Source: Himantopus leucocephalus (lineage: Eukaryota > Chordata > Aves > Charadriiformes > Recurvirostridae). Taken from it: a DNA stretch of 64,000 nt. The notes under the pieces are model-generated. The model saw only the letters and a program-made list of their open reading frames with translations. It made no database searches and was not told where the DNA came from. This document shows, in pieces, positions 12,367-24,819 of the stretch. The position numbers were made by a program, and so were the translations under genes. Each line of letters begins with the position of its first letter. Position 1 is the first letter of the stretch. The stretch spans positions 59,331,992 through 59,395,991 of the forward strand of contig RSEF01000003.1 in the NCBI GenBank assembly GCA_003993805.1. The letters are read 5' to 3'.

Positions 12367-14370
12367 TGAAAGCAGGAGAGGTGTAGAGATCCTGTAAGAT
12401 GGGCCATGGAAATGTCATTCCATGTTCAAAACTTTACTTAGCACCACTGCGTGCTCCGTTTAAAATCTGACAATCCCCATTCTCACATTGCACTTCATTT
12501 AAATCTGACATTCCAGTTACCTGGAGCAAGTGCTTTGATGAAGAGAAACTTGGAGGGTAATCCACCAGGACACATTAAACTGTTACAAGTCATAAAACAT
12601 CTGCACCCAATGGCAAGCCATAAAGCTGAATGGATAAAGCTATTAAATGCATAGCATTGCTAGGCTGAATTCTTCCCCCTGTGAGCACACTCAGCTGGTT
12701 CACACACAAAAGGTTTTCCCATGATTGTATCATGAGCAGCTCATATGATTATAATTTCCACTGAGGAAGATTGTTAGTGAGAGCTGAGTTAGGACAAATT
12801 CACATGCTTCTGGTGAACACAAAACAGAGAGCATTTAAGATTCCTCCAGTATTTACTGAGTATATGATATGAGATGTCTTCTCCCATCACATCTGCTATA
12901 CAACTTTATAAAATGATGAAAACACTAAGAATAAGCTAAAATGAAATAATACTCAAGTAGAATGGAAAAAGCCACCAATGCAAGAAAATTGTATACTTTA
13001 GAAAGCCATGGTACTTCTGAGTATCAACCCTTTTTATTCCTTCCCTTCTTCTGTGTGCAGAAATGAGCAGGGGAGAAGTGGTGACACCCAGTTCCAGCTC
13101 TGCTCTGAAGTTCAGCAGAGTCACCATCAACCTGCCTGGGCTCAAGAAAAGCTCCTACACATACCCTGGTTAGCAAAGATCAGGCAGAACACAGCATGAA
13201 AGGGTCCTGCCCTCTTTATATCCAAACACCGTTACTGTCTTTGCTGGCTGAGACTAAATAGAGGTTGGCATAGGTTTCTTTCTAACAGCTTTACACAGAC
13301 ATGAAGTCACCCCACCCAAGTGTGATTCCAGGGGACCATGTTTAGTTTTTTAAGGGGGAGCTGAAAGCAGTCGATCAAGGGGAAGGAACAGAGGCATTGT
13401 CTGTATGGTCTATGATCTCACAGAGTCCTACTGATTTTGCCCACAAGAGGTGACCTTGTCTTCAATCTGCTCATGTCTTCTCAGCACTGCCACCCAGCAC
13501 AGAATCTACTCAGTGGAAACAACACTCATTAAAATCTGTAATAATCTCTTCCTTGTCCAACAACCACCACTTCTTCCTTGTTTTCCATGTGTGAACTTCC
13601 TTTTTCAACACAGGAAACAACTTCTTGTTACCACAGGGTCCACAGAGTCCAGTCTAGATAAAAATCAGGATTTCTGCTTCACCGATATCTTCACCATTTT
13701 TTTCAGAAGTAGAATGAAGAAGAAATACGTTTCTTGCCAGACAGATTCTCCAAACAAAATCCTGGTGAGTCAACTGAAATTCTGTTTCCATAAATCAAAA
13801 TTCTTTTCATCTTTACTAGTGACAAATTCTTGAGAATGACTAAAGATTAATTTCCTCCACAAAACTTCACACTTTTTACAAAGTAGCATTTTCCAAAAGT
13901 AAAATGTTAAACTGAAAATTGGCCATCCTACTACACCTACCATATTTCTGGGTAATCCTGTCTGCAAACATTAACTCAGCCACCACCCCTAGCCTGGGTA
14001 ATCGCTTAAGCAAACATCCATTCAGTTACTATCTCTGAACAGGCAACTCACAAAGCCTTCTTTTTGCTATATGTCTATCTTCTTTAGTTCAAACAGAAAT
14101 CCCAGGCTGATTCTCTGTTCACTCAAGCACACTTTCCTTCATGCACACTGTACCACCATTTTGTCTGCGTAGAGTATTTACACTTTGGATTGTCATCTAC
14201 CACTCAGACTGCTCCTTAGGTCTTCATTTGCAAGGTATATTTAGATTTTGCAGATTCTTGCTGCATAGCATCTCCAGGGCAAGTCTTACACTGCAGGCAT
14301 CTGCTTACACAGGTAAAGCAAGTACATGAGATGGTATGACAGTGTTCCTAAACTGAAAGCAGTATAAGAA

Positions 14371-14395
14371 TTTAGACAGTATAACACTGTCTAAA
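14371..14395. repeat. Perfect 10-bp inverted repeat, 5-nt loop
   Basis: TTTAGACAGT at 14371-14380 pairs with ACTGTCTAAA at 14386-14395 across the loop ATAAC. A further AGACAGT copy follows directly after. It is cruciform- or hairpin-capable. There is no T-rich tail to suggest a Pol III gene and no assigned role. Confidence 0.7.
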
Positions 14396-15990
14396 GACAG
14401 TATTCCTATATTCCTGTCTTTTATTCCTTCCCATACCACCAATACTGCTCTTATTCACTCATTAGAATTTCAAATAAATGTCTTCGTGCTTTCTCTCATG
14501 TTTTCCTTTCTGTTTGGGAGAAGTTTCTAGTTAACAAATACATTTAATTAAACTATTTTAAATTCTTTCTTAGTACTCTCTCTTGCCAATCAGTCTGCAG
14601 AAAGAATTGGCAATACTTTAGGTATCAGTGTGATGAAGCCACTGCCTGTTGTATAGACCTGCCTTACTGCTTCTTTAGATTCCTCTATTTATCTGTAGTG
14701 ATTTGCTTTCACTTACTTATACTGTAGGCTTTTTGCAGCAGGTCTTGCCTTGGGGTCTTAGGCACACTGCAAGGCAACTGGTACTGCTCCTGAAAGAAAA
14801 AATATTATTATTTGAACAGAGGAGAGACTCAGAACCATTGTATCTGTATATTCCAACACAGCATCACCCTTTTCACAAAGACCCGTGACCCCAAGCAATA
14901 TTTCTCACACTCCTGTAGTTCCATGCAAGCCTGACGAAACATTTGTCCTTTGAGCATGGCACAAACTAACTATTCACTTACGAAAGCCCACTCTCTCGGA
15001 ATAAACATATTTTGGACGCTCACAGATAATGTCATTCACTGTTAACTCTCCAAGAAAGGAATGCATACTATGTGTTGCAATAAAGGCATGAGCTTCAGTT
15101 GCTCTGGGACCCACAGCAAGAAAGTTCTTCAAATAAAAATAACTTGAACATACACACCATAAATTTAAACAAGACTTTACATCATGTCTGTGCAAAATAC
15201 CTGCATTTTTCCTATATTATTAAAAAGATACAAACTCACTATTGCCAGGTCCACCTGATGAGCCCTGCGTATTAATTCTAGACTAGATAGATATTAGCAT
15301 ATTTTGATAGGTTTCAAAGTATTATCCAGATCTAAAGAAGAATATTACACAGGAATCACCCATCCAAAATCAAAAGCTAAGGAACTCGCAGGGAAGAAAT
15401 GCTGGCATTTGGAATACTTCCTTAACAGTAACATTTTTTTGTACACACCTGTCAGACATTTGGCATTTTGTGTAAGGATTATTCTATTGCACATCAACTT
15501 AGGGTGGCATCTCTGCAACAGATATCTCACTGAAACTTCTATAGCTTGAATTTTCTCAGCAGGTTGGAATAATATATCCTTGACCTTTGAACCATGATAA
15601 CATCATGCCTACAAATTGCCTATGTATACCATATCATTTTAGGGGATAGCATGACTTTAGCAGTCTGGAAATAATTTCAAATAGTTCTATTTGAATGTTT
15701 GCCAGCCAGGGCTAATTTTGTTATACAGTAATCTGGAAAGATACATTAGACACTATTTTACCTGTCTCCTAAGCCATTGTATAGTTTAAAGGTATGTTAT
15801 AAGAAGCATTCCTGTACTTTTTCTATTATCTTTTTCTGTAAAAAAAGTACCCTTCCTTGTAAAATCATCTATTAAAATTATTTTAATGAAATCATGTACA
15901 CAGCCAGAACAATGGCTTTACTGGCAAAAATTGACAAAAAAGGGTGATCTACTGTTCTGTTAAAGGAAATGGTCCATTTTTATGTTCTAG

Positions 15991-16040
15991 GACCGATGGT
16001 CTTCAGTGGACCAATGGTCTTCAGCAGACCATTGCTTCAG
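15991..16040. repeat. 18-bp tandem repeat, about 2.8 copies
   Basis: Units start with GACC at 15991, 16009 and 16027. The first two differ at three positions (one near the start, two at the end). The third is a shorter, diverged copy ending in GCTTCAG. It looks like a small local minisatellite from slippage; no function is evident. Confidence 0.75.
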
Positions 16041-17289
16041 TTTACTGAAATGTAAAAGGAGATGAGGTAAACCATCCATTCTAGTGGCTGTGAATGAATT
16101 AAATTTAGCAGCATGTAAATTCAGTTTTGCTGGTGTCACAGATCTTTTACTAGATGTGTCCTAATAATCAAAGGTGTGGAAGAGATGACTCAGACCACCA
16201 CTAACTCAGTTTGAGACCTTGACATCAACTTAAAAATTCAGTCTATTTTTATGTGTCTAATAGAAAATTTTTGAATCAATAACTTCCTTTTTGTCTTGGA
16301 CTAACTTTAGCACGATAATCAAGAAAACAAATTCCTAGTATGGAGTCTAACATGGCCTGCCTTTCTTGTGTGACCTTAGGAAGCAAACACGTTCCAGTAC
16401 AGGTTTCTAAACAAAACACCTCATTTTCAGGGGTTCTGAGCATGAGTAGTTTCTCTGTATCACAAAGTCACTGAGCTGGGAAGGGACGTCTGAAGATCAC
16501 CTACCCTACCCCTCCTCCCCTGCTCAGAGCAGGGTCAACAAGAACAGGTTGCCCCAGACTGTGTCCAGCTGAATTTTGAACATCTCAAAGGATGGGGCAT
16601 CCACAGCATCTCTGGGTTTATTCCAGTGTTTGACCACTCTCACAGGAAAAAAGTTTTCTTACGTTTAAATGAAATTTCCTGTATTCCAGTTTATGCCCGT
16701 TGCCTGCCCTGTCACTGAGCACCACTGAAAGAGTCTGGCTCCCTCTTCTTCATTCCCCCTCAATCAGGTACTTATACAAAATAATACTATCTTCTTCAGG
16801 TTTCTCTTCTCCAGACTGAACAGTCCCAGCTCTCTCAGCCCCTCCTCGTATGAAAGAGGCTCCAGTCCTTAAAACACCTTTGTGGCCCTGCCCTGGACTC
16901 TCTCCAGTACACCTATTTATCTTTTGTACTGGGAAGCCCAGCACAGGATCCAACACTCCAGATATGTCTCACTAATGCTGAGTAGAGAGGAAGCATCATC
17001 TCCCTTGACCTGTCAGTGGTGCAGTTCTTCGGATGCAGCCCACAATACCTTTGGCCTTCTTTGCTGCACAGACACATTCCTGGCTTGTGCATAATTTTTT
17101 GTCCACCCTGACCCCCAAAATCCTTTTCTGCAAAACTGTTTTCTACCAGCCTGTACTGATGCATGGGGTTATTCCTTCTGCAGGTGCAGAACTTGACCTT
17201 TCCCTTTGTTGAACTTCATGAGATTCCTGTTGGCCTATTTCTGCAGCTTGTCAAGGTCCCTCTGAATGACAGCACACCCATTTTGACTA

Positions 17290-17909
17290 TCAACTCACTC
17301 TGCACAGTTTTGTATTGTCTGCAAAGGTGCTGAGAGTGCACTGTGTCCCATCATCCAGGTCATTCGTGAAGATGTTAAACAGTATTGACCCCTGGGATAT
17401 ACCACTAGTGACTGACCTCCAGTTGGATATTGCGCTGCTGCTCACAACCCTTTCAGTCCACTTCACTGTCCACTTATCTAGCACATACTTGGTCAGCTTC
17501 TCCATGAGGATCTTATTGGACACAGTGTTGAAAGCCTTGTCTGTGAGGTGTTATGTGATTTTGAAAGCCATGCTAAAATCAAGACAAACAGTATCAGCCA
17601 CTACTCCCTTGTCCACTGAGCTAGTCATTTTGTTGTAGAAGGCTATCAGGTGAAGTATGATTTCCCTTTCATAAATGCATGGTGACTACTCCTAGTTACC
17701 CTTCTGTCTTTCATAAGTTTGGAAATGACTTCCAGGATGATTTCATCCATCACCTTCCAATGCATCGAGGTGAAGCTGATCTGCCTGTAGTTTCCCTTAG
17801 GAGTGACATTTGCTTTCTTCTTATACTCAGTAATCTCCCCTGACTGCCACAACCTTTCACAGATAATCAAGAGTGGCCTCAGAAGGATGCTGGCCAGCTC
17901 CCTTGGCAC
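17290..17909 (-). pseudogene. CR1 reverse transcriptase remnant (ORF2 palm)
   Basis: In an intact element this domain copies CR1 RNA into DNA at a nicked target site. Here it is split into at least two frames. The 17909-17646 piece carries the conserved NYR and KVM blocks and an RSS..F.KGKS block. Around 17545-17590 an LDFSMAF stretch matches the DFS.AF motif A region but is followed by an apparent insertion or duplication before KAFNTVS. The 17523-17290 piece holds [10 protein letters not shown]; a few residues usually found between that and LFNIF appear deleted. At about 17314-17325 the catalytic F-A-D-D box reads F-A-D-N, so one catalytic aspartate is lost. Comparison is with the CR1 family as I know it, not an alignment. 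Confidence 0.9.
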
Positions 17910-17970
17910 TCATGTGTGCATCCCGTCTGGTCCTGAGAACTTGTGTATTTCCAGTTTGTTCAAATGTTCC

Positions 17971-18327
17971 CTAAGCCAATCCTCCTCCACTGAGTAAGTC
18001 TCCCTTGCTCCAGACTTTCCCACTGCTGTCAGGGACTCGGAAGTGTTGAAGCACAGTCTTACCAGTAAAGACCAAGGTGGAGAAGGCATTGAATACCTCA
18101 GCTTTGTCCATATCCTTTGTCATGAGGTCCCCTGTGCCATTCAGCAATGGACTTACATTTTTCATACTCTTGTTTTTGCTGTTGCTGTACCTGTAGCAGC
18201 CTTTCATGCTGCCCTTCACATTGCTTGCCAGATTCAACTCTAGGTGGTCTTCGGCTTTCCTAACCCCACCTCCACATGCTTGGATGGTGTCTCTATATTT
18301 CCCCTGGGTCACCTGCCCCTTCTTCAC
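17971..18327 (-). pseudogene. CR1 ORF2 linker remnant upstream of RT
   Basis: This 118-codon open stretch on the minus strand reads as the segment between endonuclease and reverse transcriptase in CR1 ORF2. Landmarks include KKGQVTQGKYRDTI, LELNLASNVKGSMKGCYRY and NVSPLLNGTGDLMTKDMDKA, all with close counterparts in that region of CR1. It is a fossil, not a host gene: it lies directly upstream of the RT remnants and in the same orientation. The frame is lost before the RT block. Confidence 0.85.
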
Positions 18328-18374
18328 CTCTGGTACACTGCCTTTCTGTGGCTGAATTTAGTCAGGAGCAATCT

Positions 18375-18640
18375 GTTCCTACATGAGGGCTTCCAGCTAC
18401 TTTTGCTCCCCAATGCTGGGGGTGGGCACAGGGCAGGGCCTGACAGCCAGGGCCTGCCCCACCACCCTAGCCAGGAGTAGGACAGCCGGAGGGCACCAGG
18501 GCAGCCTCAGGCCCTGGCACTGGTACCTCCCTGGGGACAGGGATGGGCCAAAGCTATGCTGGGACATGGACAGGTGGATGGGATCAGGATCAGGCCCATT
18601 GAGGGAAACCAGGGTCAGACAGTGTTTCAAAAGTAAAAGT
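18375..18640. other. GC-rich block beside the CR1, unidentified
   Basis: A block much richer in G and C than its neighbours abuts the CR1 remnant. It contains CAGGGCAGGGCCTG and CAGGGCCTGCCCC type motifs with internal near-repeats of 'cagggc'. Both strands have short open frames (77 codons minus, 102 codons plus) with no recognised domain. It could be more 5' CR1 sequence of an unfamiliar subfamily, a separate insertion, or a local GC-rich patch. I could not match it to the CR1 endonuclease. Confidence 0.5.
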
Positions 18641-21600
18641 TCTCCATTTTTAATGCTTTTTTCTTTTTATACTTCTTTTCAGTCAAAGTAACTTCACAAA
18701 TTTAGCAAACTATGTGAAAATATGTCATCTACATCCATATTATATGACAAAAAAATTTCACCCATCTATACTAAGTACATCCAGGAAGGATTTTTATCCA
18801 TTCCATGTTTGAAACTAACTTGATGTACCCTACCCTTTCCATCCCTGATTCTGAAATTGCTGGGGACAAAACAAACTTGCCTTTTGGAACACCAGAGTGG
18901 AAATTTACTCTAATCCTAATTTTAATTCTAAATTCTAATGTACTTTTAAAAAAATCTAAGGTATTAATAATAATACTTTGATATGTATTTTTCAAAATAT
19001 ATGATCATGGCAAAGCCCATGGAATCCCTTTTAAATAAGTTGAAATACTAATCAGTGTATACAGTCTGTAAATGTCATGAACCTCCACTTCAGTTTATTG
19101 TAAATCTTTTTGTTTTCCAATGTACATTTTACAAAAAGGTAATACATCAAGAACTACCTCTTTTTTTAAAAAAAAAGACTGGCCAGATACATACCTCAAA
19201 CTAAGCCTAAACTGGTCCACTTCAATTCTGTCAAAGCCATGGATTTCAGAGAGGCTTTGTCAGAAATAAAATGGGGATTGAGAATGTGTATAAAGGAGCT
19301 TTCAGACGAAGGGCCATATACTTAGCTTCGTTTATAGCTTTACCTTCGCTTAGGTTTATATATCCTATCTCCTATCTCTCCCTGTGAAAAAAATGTCCTG
19401 CATGTATTTCATTGCACAATCAGTGACAGAATTACTACTTCTGTTAAAATACAAGTACAGCTGAACAGTACTTGCAATCTTTATGATTTCCTATTCAAAT
19501 TAATATACTGGAGTTCGCCTAAAGTTCTATTGAGAGGACAAGTTGCACATCCTGGATTACATATGGAAGAATGTGACAAAATAGAAATTACTTAAATGAT
19601 CCCATCTTGACATCAAATCCTTGTGTATTTTATTTTTTTTAATCTAACCCTATTTCGCAGGAGACAGTCCACACACATAGAGCAAATTAAAGAGCTCGTA
19701 TAATAAGTAAGGGGAAGAACTCAGTGGAAAGGATATTATTCAAATTAGTAGGCTTATATTTCCAGACCAGTGGTGAAAACAGGGGGCTTAGTTCTCCCAT
19801 TTAGCACAATGGAGTTTGTGACATAGACTCTGGGACCACACCGTCCCTCTCCACTTTTTAGCTTATATTTAGGTCACACCTTCGTGCATGTCACTTTGCT
19901 CTTCGAGATTCTTAACCTATCTTTAAAAGAAACAAACCAGCTTTTTTTTTTTTTTTTTACAACAACCCACAGAAAAAGGAGGTCCCTAGGGAGAAATCTT
20001 CCCATTTTCTAATTTATATTACCCTTTGTCCACTTCTTTGTGCAGTGCTATGTATTTTCATTGGTGGTACTGAAAGATGTGTCCCCTTTTCTCTTCATCT
20101 AACTTCAAATAATAATGCAAATTAGGTCATGACCCTGCGGTCAAGAAATTTCTCTAGTCAGTGAATGAGCAGGTTGATTATTCACTATGGTTTCTTTAAA
20201 GCCTTCGCAATGGAGTAAGATTTTGCTTGGACCACTATTCAAAACCATGGGTATTTGTGTCAAGTCCTTCTGTAGGAAATCTAAGCTTCCCAGTTTTACA
20301 TGCAACACAGACGACAGCTGTTTGAATGCACAGCAGCTCACTGCAAATAGGTATTGATAAACTCCAATACAAAGTTATGCACTTGCTCATTTACAACACC
20401 AGTTACCAGTCCTAATTTGAACAACCCAGCAGACTGGTTTTTTTTTTCTTGCTACCTATTCAAGCTTTAGAGCTCCTTTACTCTAGAAGTGGGATGACAG
20501 ACCTGAGAGCAGAGACCTTCCAAAAGACTGTAGAGCTTACACTGGATGAGCAACTTCACATGAAACCCAGTGCTCCAACAAAGCAGTTAATTCAGCTGTT
20601 GTATGCATTACCAGAAGAGTGATGCAGAAAAGCAGAGCAGAGATGAGTAGTTAAGCTCAATATAGGATACTGATCAGTGTAATGCTTATTTTTCACTTCT
20701 GGTGCTCACATTTTACAGTGTTGATGCACTGGCAAAGGTACAAGAGTCACAGAAATTATCTGAGGACTGAAGGAAATACTTTACAGTGAGAGTTAAAGAG
20801 TTCATTCTATTTAGTTGATCAGAAAACATGCCAAAAGATTAATTAATCACGGTGTATAAGTACTTTCATAAGGAGGAATCAACAGTTACTGAAAGCCTTT
20901 AAATGTAATAAAGAAAGAAAAAAAACATCAGAAGCTGAAAACAGTTCTCAAGAAAATTCAGGTGAGGAATCAAGCACAGAGATTTGATAGTGAAGGTGGA
21001 TAACCTTATGAGCACCCAGCCAAGGGAAAAAAAAGGACCCTATCTCTTGACGTCTTCGAATCATGATACTTTTCTGGAATATGTAGGTATCTGTATCTCT
21101 CTGGAAGATACAGACTCAAAAAAGATAAATTATTAGAACACATTAGCTAACCCTTTCTCAGATAGTTTGGTGTAGCCGTGGCTGAATGTCATCTATGAAT
21201 TTGTATGTGTCTTTGAAAAGGAGGAAGAAAAAAAAAACAGACTAAGAGAGCAGCAGACAAAGCCAGAACACGAACTGGGATCACAGCCCACAGCCCAGCC
21301 AAGAGAGAGCTGTTGGGATAAGTGCTGATTAGAGCTTCAAGGAAAGATAGCATCTCTCCCCATTTGATATTTGTTGTACTGAAGAAAAGAAGCCTTTGTC
21401 CATTTTTTTAAAAATAAATAGGATTTTAGCATCAATTTCTCTTTCCTTCTGATTTAAACAACTCAACAGAATCCGGATTTCTGGCTAACTGCTCAAGTCA
21501 GAGAAAGATCACATTAAGTTTTATGGGCTCAGTACAGGCAGTAAGAGGCACATTTCAGAGACCTGTGATCTGACTAGAAACTTTCGTGATCCTTAGTCCT

Positions 21601-24424
21601 GTGAATCTATGAGTTCTTTCAATATTTGTTGATATGTCTTTCCTGCTTAATATAACAGATCTGAATTAATGGCTACAATTCTACTGCTTTACATTCCTAA
21701 TGCTCTTCAGTGAAACTTAACACTGAGAGCATATTAAAGGTAGTTGGAAGATGTTCATGCAGTCAAAGCTGATACAGAAAAAGGTCTCCAAAGTTAATTT
21801 ATTTTCCCTTCATCTCTAAGTGTGTATCATCATTTCCCAAGCTACTTCGGATTTTTTTTCCCTTTTTACTATTTTGGTGGCTCCAGACAGTTTTGCATTA
21901 CATTTGACCAGGGTTATCTAGGTTATAGGATCCTTGTTCATCTGTTAAAAGTGTGCCCCCGAGATGCACTCTTAAACTGAGCAGATCAGCATTGTGTGTT
22001 CCCACCGACCTCATCTCACTTCAGCTCTCTCTCAATAGTCCATGAAGCTTGGCTGTTTTGACACATAACAGGATAACGCTAATTCATAAAGGCAGAGTTC
22101 ATTGGATAATATTCTTACGATGTATTTGATTATTTGTATGTTTTTGTGTATTAAATTATTTGACAAATCATTCTTGACAAGATTTGACAAACTCTGTAAA
22201 GCTCACCAAACAGTGTTTGATTTGTAAAACATTGTTTTAGATATTAGTTTACCACCTTTATTAAAATGCATAACTGGGGATTTCCATGTACCAAGCAGTG
22301 CACAACAAAAGGTTCCTGTTACTACTTCTTAGCCATAATGCAGATACAGGAAAAATTTGACTGAAGTACCAGTGCTGGTTTGGAAAACTTAGAAGACGAG
22401 GGTTTCCCCTGAAGTTTCCAGCACTTCTGGTCACAGCTGCACACTACAAGATCAGACTTTTTTTGCCATATTTCAAATGATTCTAATACAGTTTTCCAAA
22501 ATTGAAGTATATTATTCAAACATGCAAATGCCATTCTAACTAGACAACTATGTGTAATCTGGTGCTCTATCATCAAAGCCTCTGAGCTTCCAAGTCACAT
22601 TCGTTCCACCTTGTTGCAAAAAGACATATTTTTAAAAAGCCACCTCTGCAAGCTCAGCCTTGGTTCCGACAGTCAGGTGTGTCTTTTGGGACTTTTGCTT
22701 CATAGTCCACTGTAAGAGTTTGCAGTCAACTTTTGGTCTGTTACACTTGCGCAAGGCAAGTGCCTTCCTTGACAGAGTCAAAAGCCAAAATAAATCCATG
22801 TTAGTTACTCTGTCCGTAGGCTTAACAGAAAAAGTTCAGGTCAGTCACATTGGCTCTGTAGGGCTGAAGAGAGGAAAAAGAAATGCAGATTTATTTCTAT
22901 GCCACTAATGTGAATAAATATGATGGATTAAATTCAAGGCTCAAATGGGTTGAATAAGAAAACACCGTTTAAATTGTAAAACAGCTCTTGAGATTCTCCA
23001 GAATGGAATGTGTTCCCATGATTCTTAACCAAAAATACAGAAGTAATGAGGGTGATAATAATATGGTTTCCCACCCCTATCCTTCTGCAGAACTGACTTT
23101 CATATCACTGATAGTGAAGGGGTTGCATGAATGAAGCCTGTAATTACATTGTTTAAGCAGTGTTATCTTTTATAATATTTTCCTCCTGTAATCTTTAATG
23201 GAATATAGATTATAGTTAACTAATGCTAAATCTATTACTATCAATAGGTAGAGCCTGGCATAGTAGATACCTCTTTCGGCTCTGCTTTAGAACTGGATTG
23301 CATAACAGTACCCGCAGTCTTTTGTTACTTGTGTCATCCTTCCTGTTATGTGGCATCTTTCACACTATTCATATTCACATCTTGTACAATCTGAAATGCA
23401 TCAGAATCCTCTATATCTTTCACAGACAAAGCGTAGCTTAGCATCAGAAAAAAGGCATTATTAAACTGATTTTCTAGAGCATTTCATTCATGCATATAGG
23501 AAGCATTCTGTGAGCTCTCTGGAGATAGGAATTTCCAATCCTTAGAGAATTTTAAATTTGTTTTGAATGAAATCAGAAAAAGAAAAAATTATTCACCAGG
23601 ATTATATAAATATTCTTTACATTTCAGACAAATCAGAACCTAAAAGACTGAAAAATAAAAAATAATAATTCAATTTGACAATTTCACTTTGTTTTAGTAA
23701 TATATCTAATGCACATATTAAAATAAAGTATTTCAAATTGAAGAAATTACAGTCACCATTTTCACACTATCGGAAACAAGGCAGTTTGAGTCTGTTACAA
23801 CTTTACTCTTCCCTTTTTCTTCAAAATGGAATTTCAGCAAAAAAGATTGAGTTGTGTGAAGTGGTTGGATTTATATAAAACTGCATTCTCTGACAGAGGA
23901 TTGTTCAGCCAGAGCTCTTCCAGCCAGCCCTAGTTAATATACACAGAAAAGAGCCAACAGAACAGGAAGATGGTTAGTGACTTATCACGAGGCATGTTGT
24001 ACTAAATGTCTTTTACACAAGCAGAAACAAATATTCCGAAGTACCATATTGTATTGATTTAGAGACTGATTGAAGGGTCATCTAGCAATCTGTTAGGGTC
24101 TGCCAAATAAAGACAGATATCTCTTGATGGTATCATTTTGGTCTAGTTTGCCTGAGAGTATTGCATAGCAGCTGCTGGAATTCAAGAATACTTTTTAAAA
24201 TTTGTGCGTAGCACTTGAAGTGAAGTCTTACTCTGAAAACTCAATAAGCAAACATGCTACAAACATGCTATTCCTCCCAATGGACAGGATCCTAATTTGT
24301 TGCCATCATCATTATGTCTTACGCATTCTATGTTCATATGCAATTCAGCTGCATGAACTTCATGCAATGAGAATAGGTCTGGTTTATTATACATGGACCT
24401 ATACACAAGATAGAAAAGGAAACA
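18641..24424. other. Non-coding stretch, no gene supported
   Basis: Very AT-rich, with a 17-base T run at 19942-19958 and no recognised gene or large repeat. Around 22159-22192 the motif TTGACAA occurs three times within about 35 bp. Open frames are all under about 95 codons and featureless. Confidence 0.5.
19942..19958. repeat. Poly-T run (17)
   Basis: A plain homopolymer. Read on the minus strand it is a poly-A tract, but the sequence to its right on the plus strand shows no recognisable retrocopy. Confidence 0.8.
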
Positions 24425-24545
24425 TTATTAGTAGCTACTCCCATTTTACATGTAGGAAGCTAAAGGACAGGAAGATTTAATTTACTTGCACAAAGTTAAT
24501 TTGGGCAAAAGTGCTAACCTGGCACCTTTTCTGAGCCTTCTCTGA
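24425..24545 (+). mobile_element. Ancient MIR/L3-like amniote repeat fragment
   Basis: The order ATTATTAGTAG, CCCATTTTACATGTAGGAAGCTAAAGG, then ACTTGCACAAAG resembles the shared tail of old amniote SINE/LINE elements, in which an 'attat..cccattttacag' block is followed by a 'ggaaactgaggcacag' type block and 'cttgcccaaggtcac'. It is heavily diverged and the boundaries are guesses. A repeat-library alignment would decide between MIR, L3 and a chance resemblance. Confidence 0.4.
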
Positions 24546-24819
24546 GTGCCCTGGCTGCAATTTCAATCTACTGGGAGTGCACAAAACTGTGTACAGCACA
24601 TGATTTCTTTCTGAATCTGTATCGATGTCCCTCTCAAGTGTCTCAGGGATACAGCCACATCTAGCTACAAAGCGCATTTTGACAGCCAGGCTATTCTGAC
24701 CCTTCTGCAGACTAGTTTACCACTGTTCTGGATGGAACTCCAGGTTTTAATGACCCAGTGCTACCATCAAAATGTTGTTAGCTGTTGATGATACTTTATT
24801 CCCATGAAGCGTCCAGACA

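Larger units (their letters stand above)
8179..16454. other. Non-coding stretch, no gene supported
   Basis: AT-rich sequence with many short chance open frames (up to 153 codons on the minus strand at 11805-12266) and no protein signature in any. It contains a T run near 9297-9308, a motif-dense patch at 9440-9570, the hairpins at 12304-12366 and 14371-14395, and an 18-bp tandem repeat at 15991-16040. The purine-rich patch at about 12000-12150 has no recognised function. Confidence 0.5.
16455..18370 (-). mobile_element. Long decayed CR1 LINE with RT remnants
   Basis: The 3' end lies at the left: a diverged terminal region near 16458, then typical CR1 3' UTR landmarks ('gcccagactgtgtccag', 'ttctcttctccagactgaac', 'ctctcagcccctcctcgtat'). 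Moving right, minus-strand frames give reverse transcriptase pieces in the order expected for CR1 ORF2: a pre-RT linker (18327-17971), an early RT block (17909-17646) with NYRQISFTS and RSSHHAFMKGKS motifs, and the palm with [10 protein letters not shown] and FADNTKL (17523-17290). The element is broken by stops and frameshifts, lacks the endonuclease half, and cannot be active. This is the longest mobile element in the window. Confidence 0.93.

Noticed and set aside
17315..18480. Plus-strand open frames across the CR1 copy
   Set aside because: These are antisense shadows of the CR1 reverse transcriptase remnant on the minus strand.
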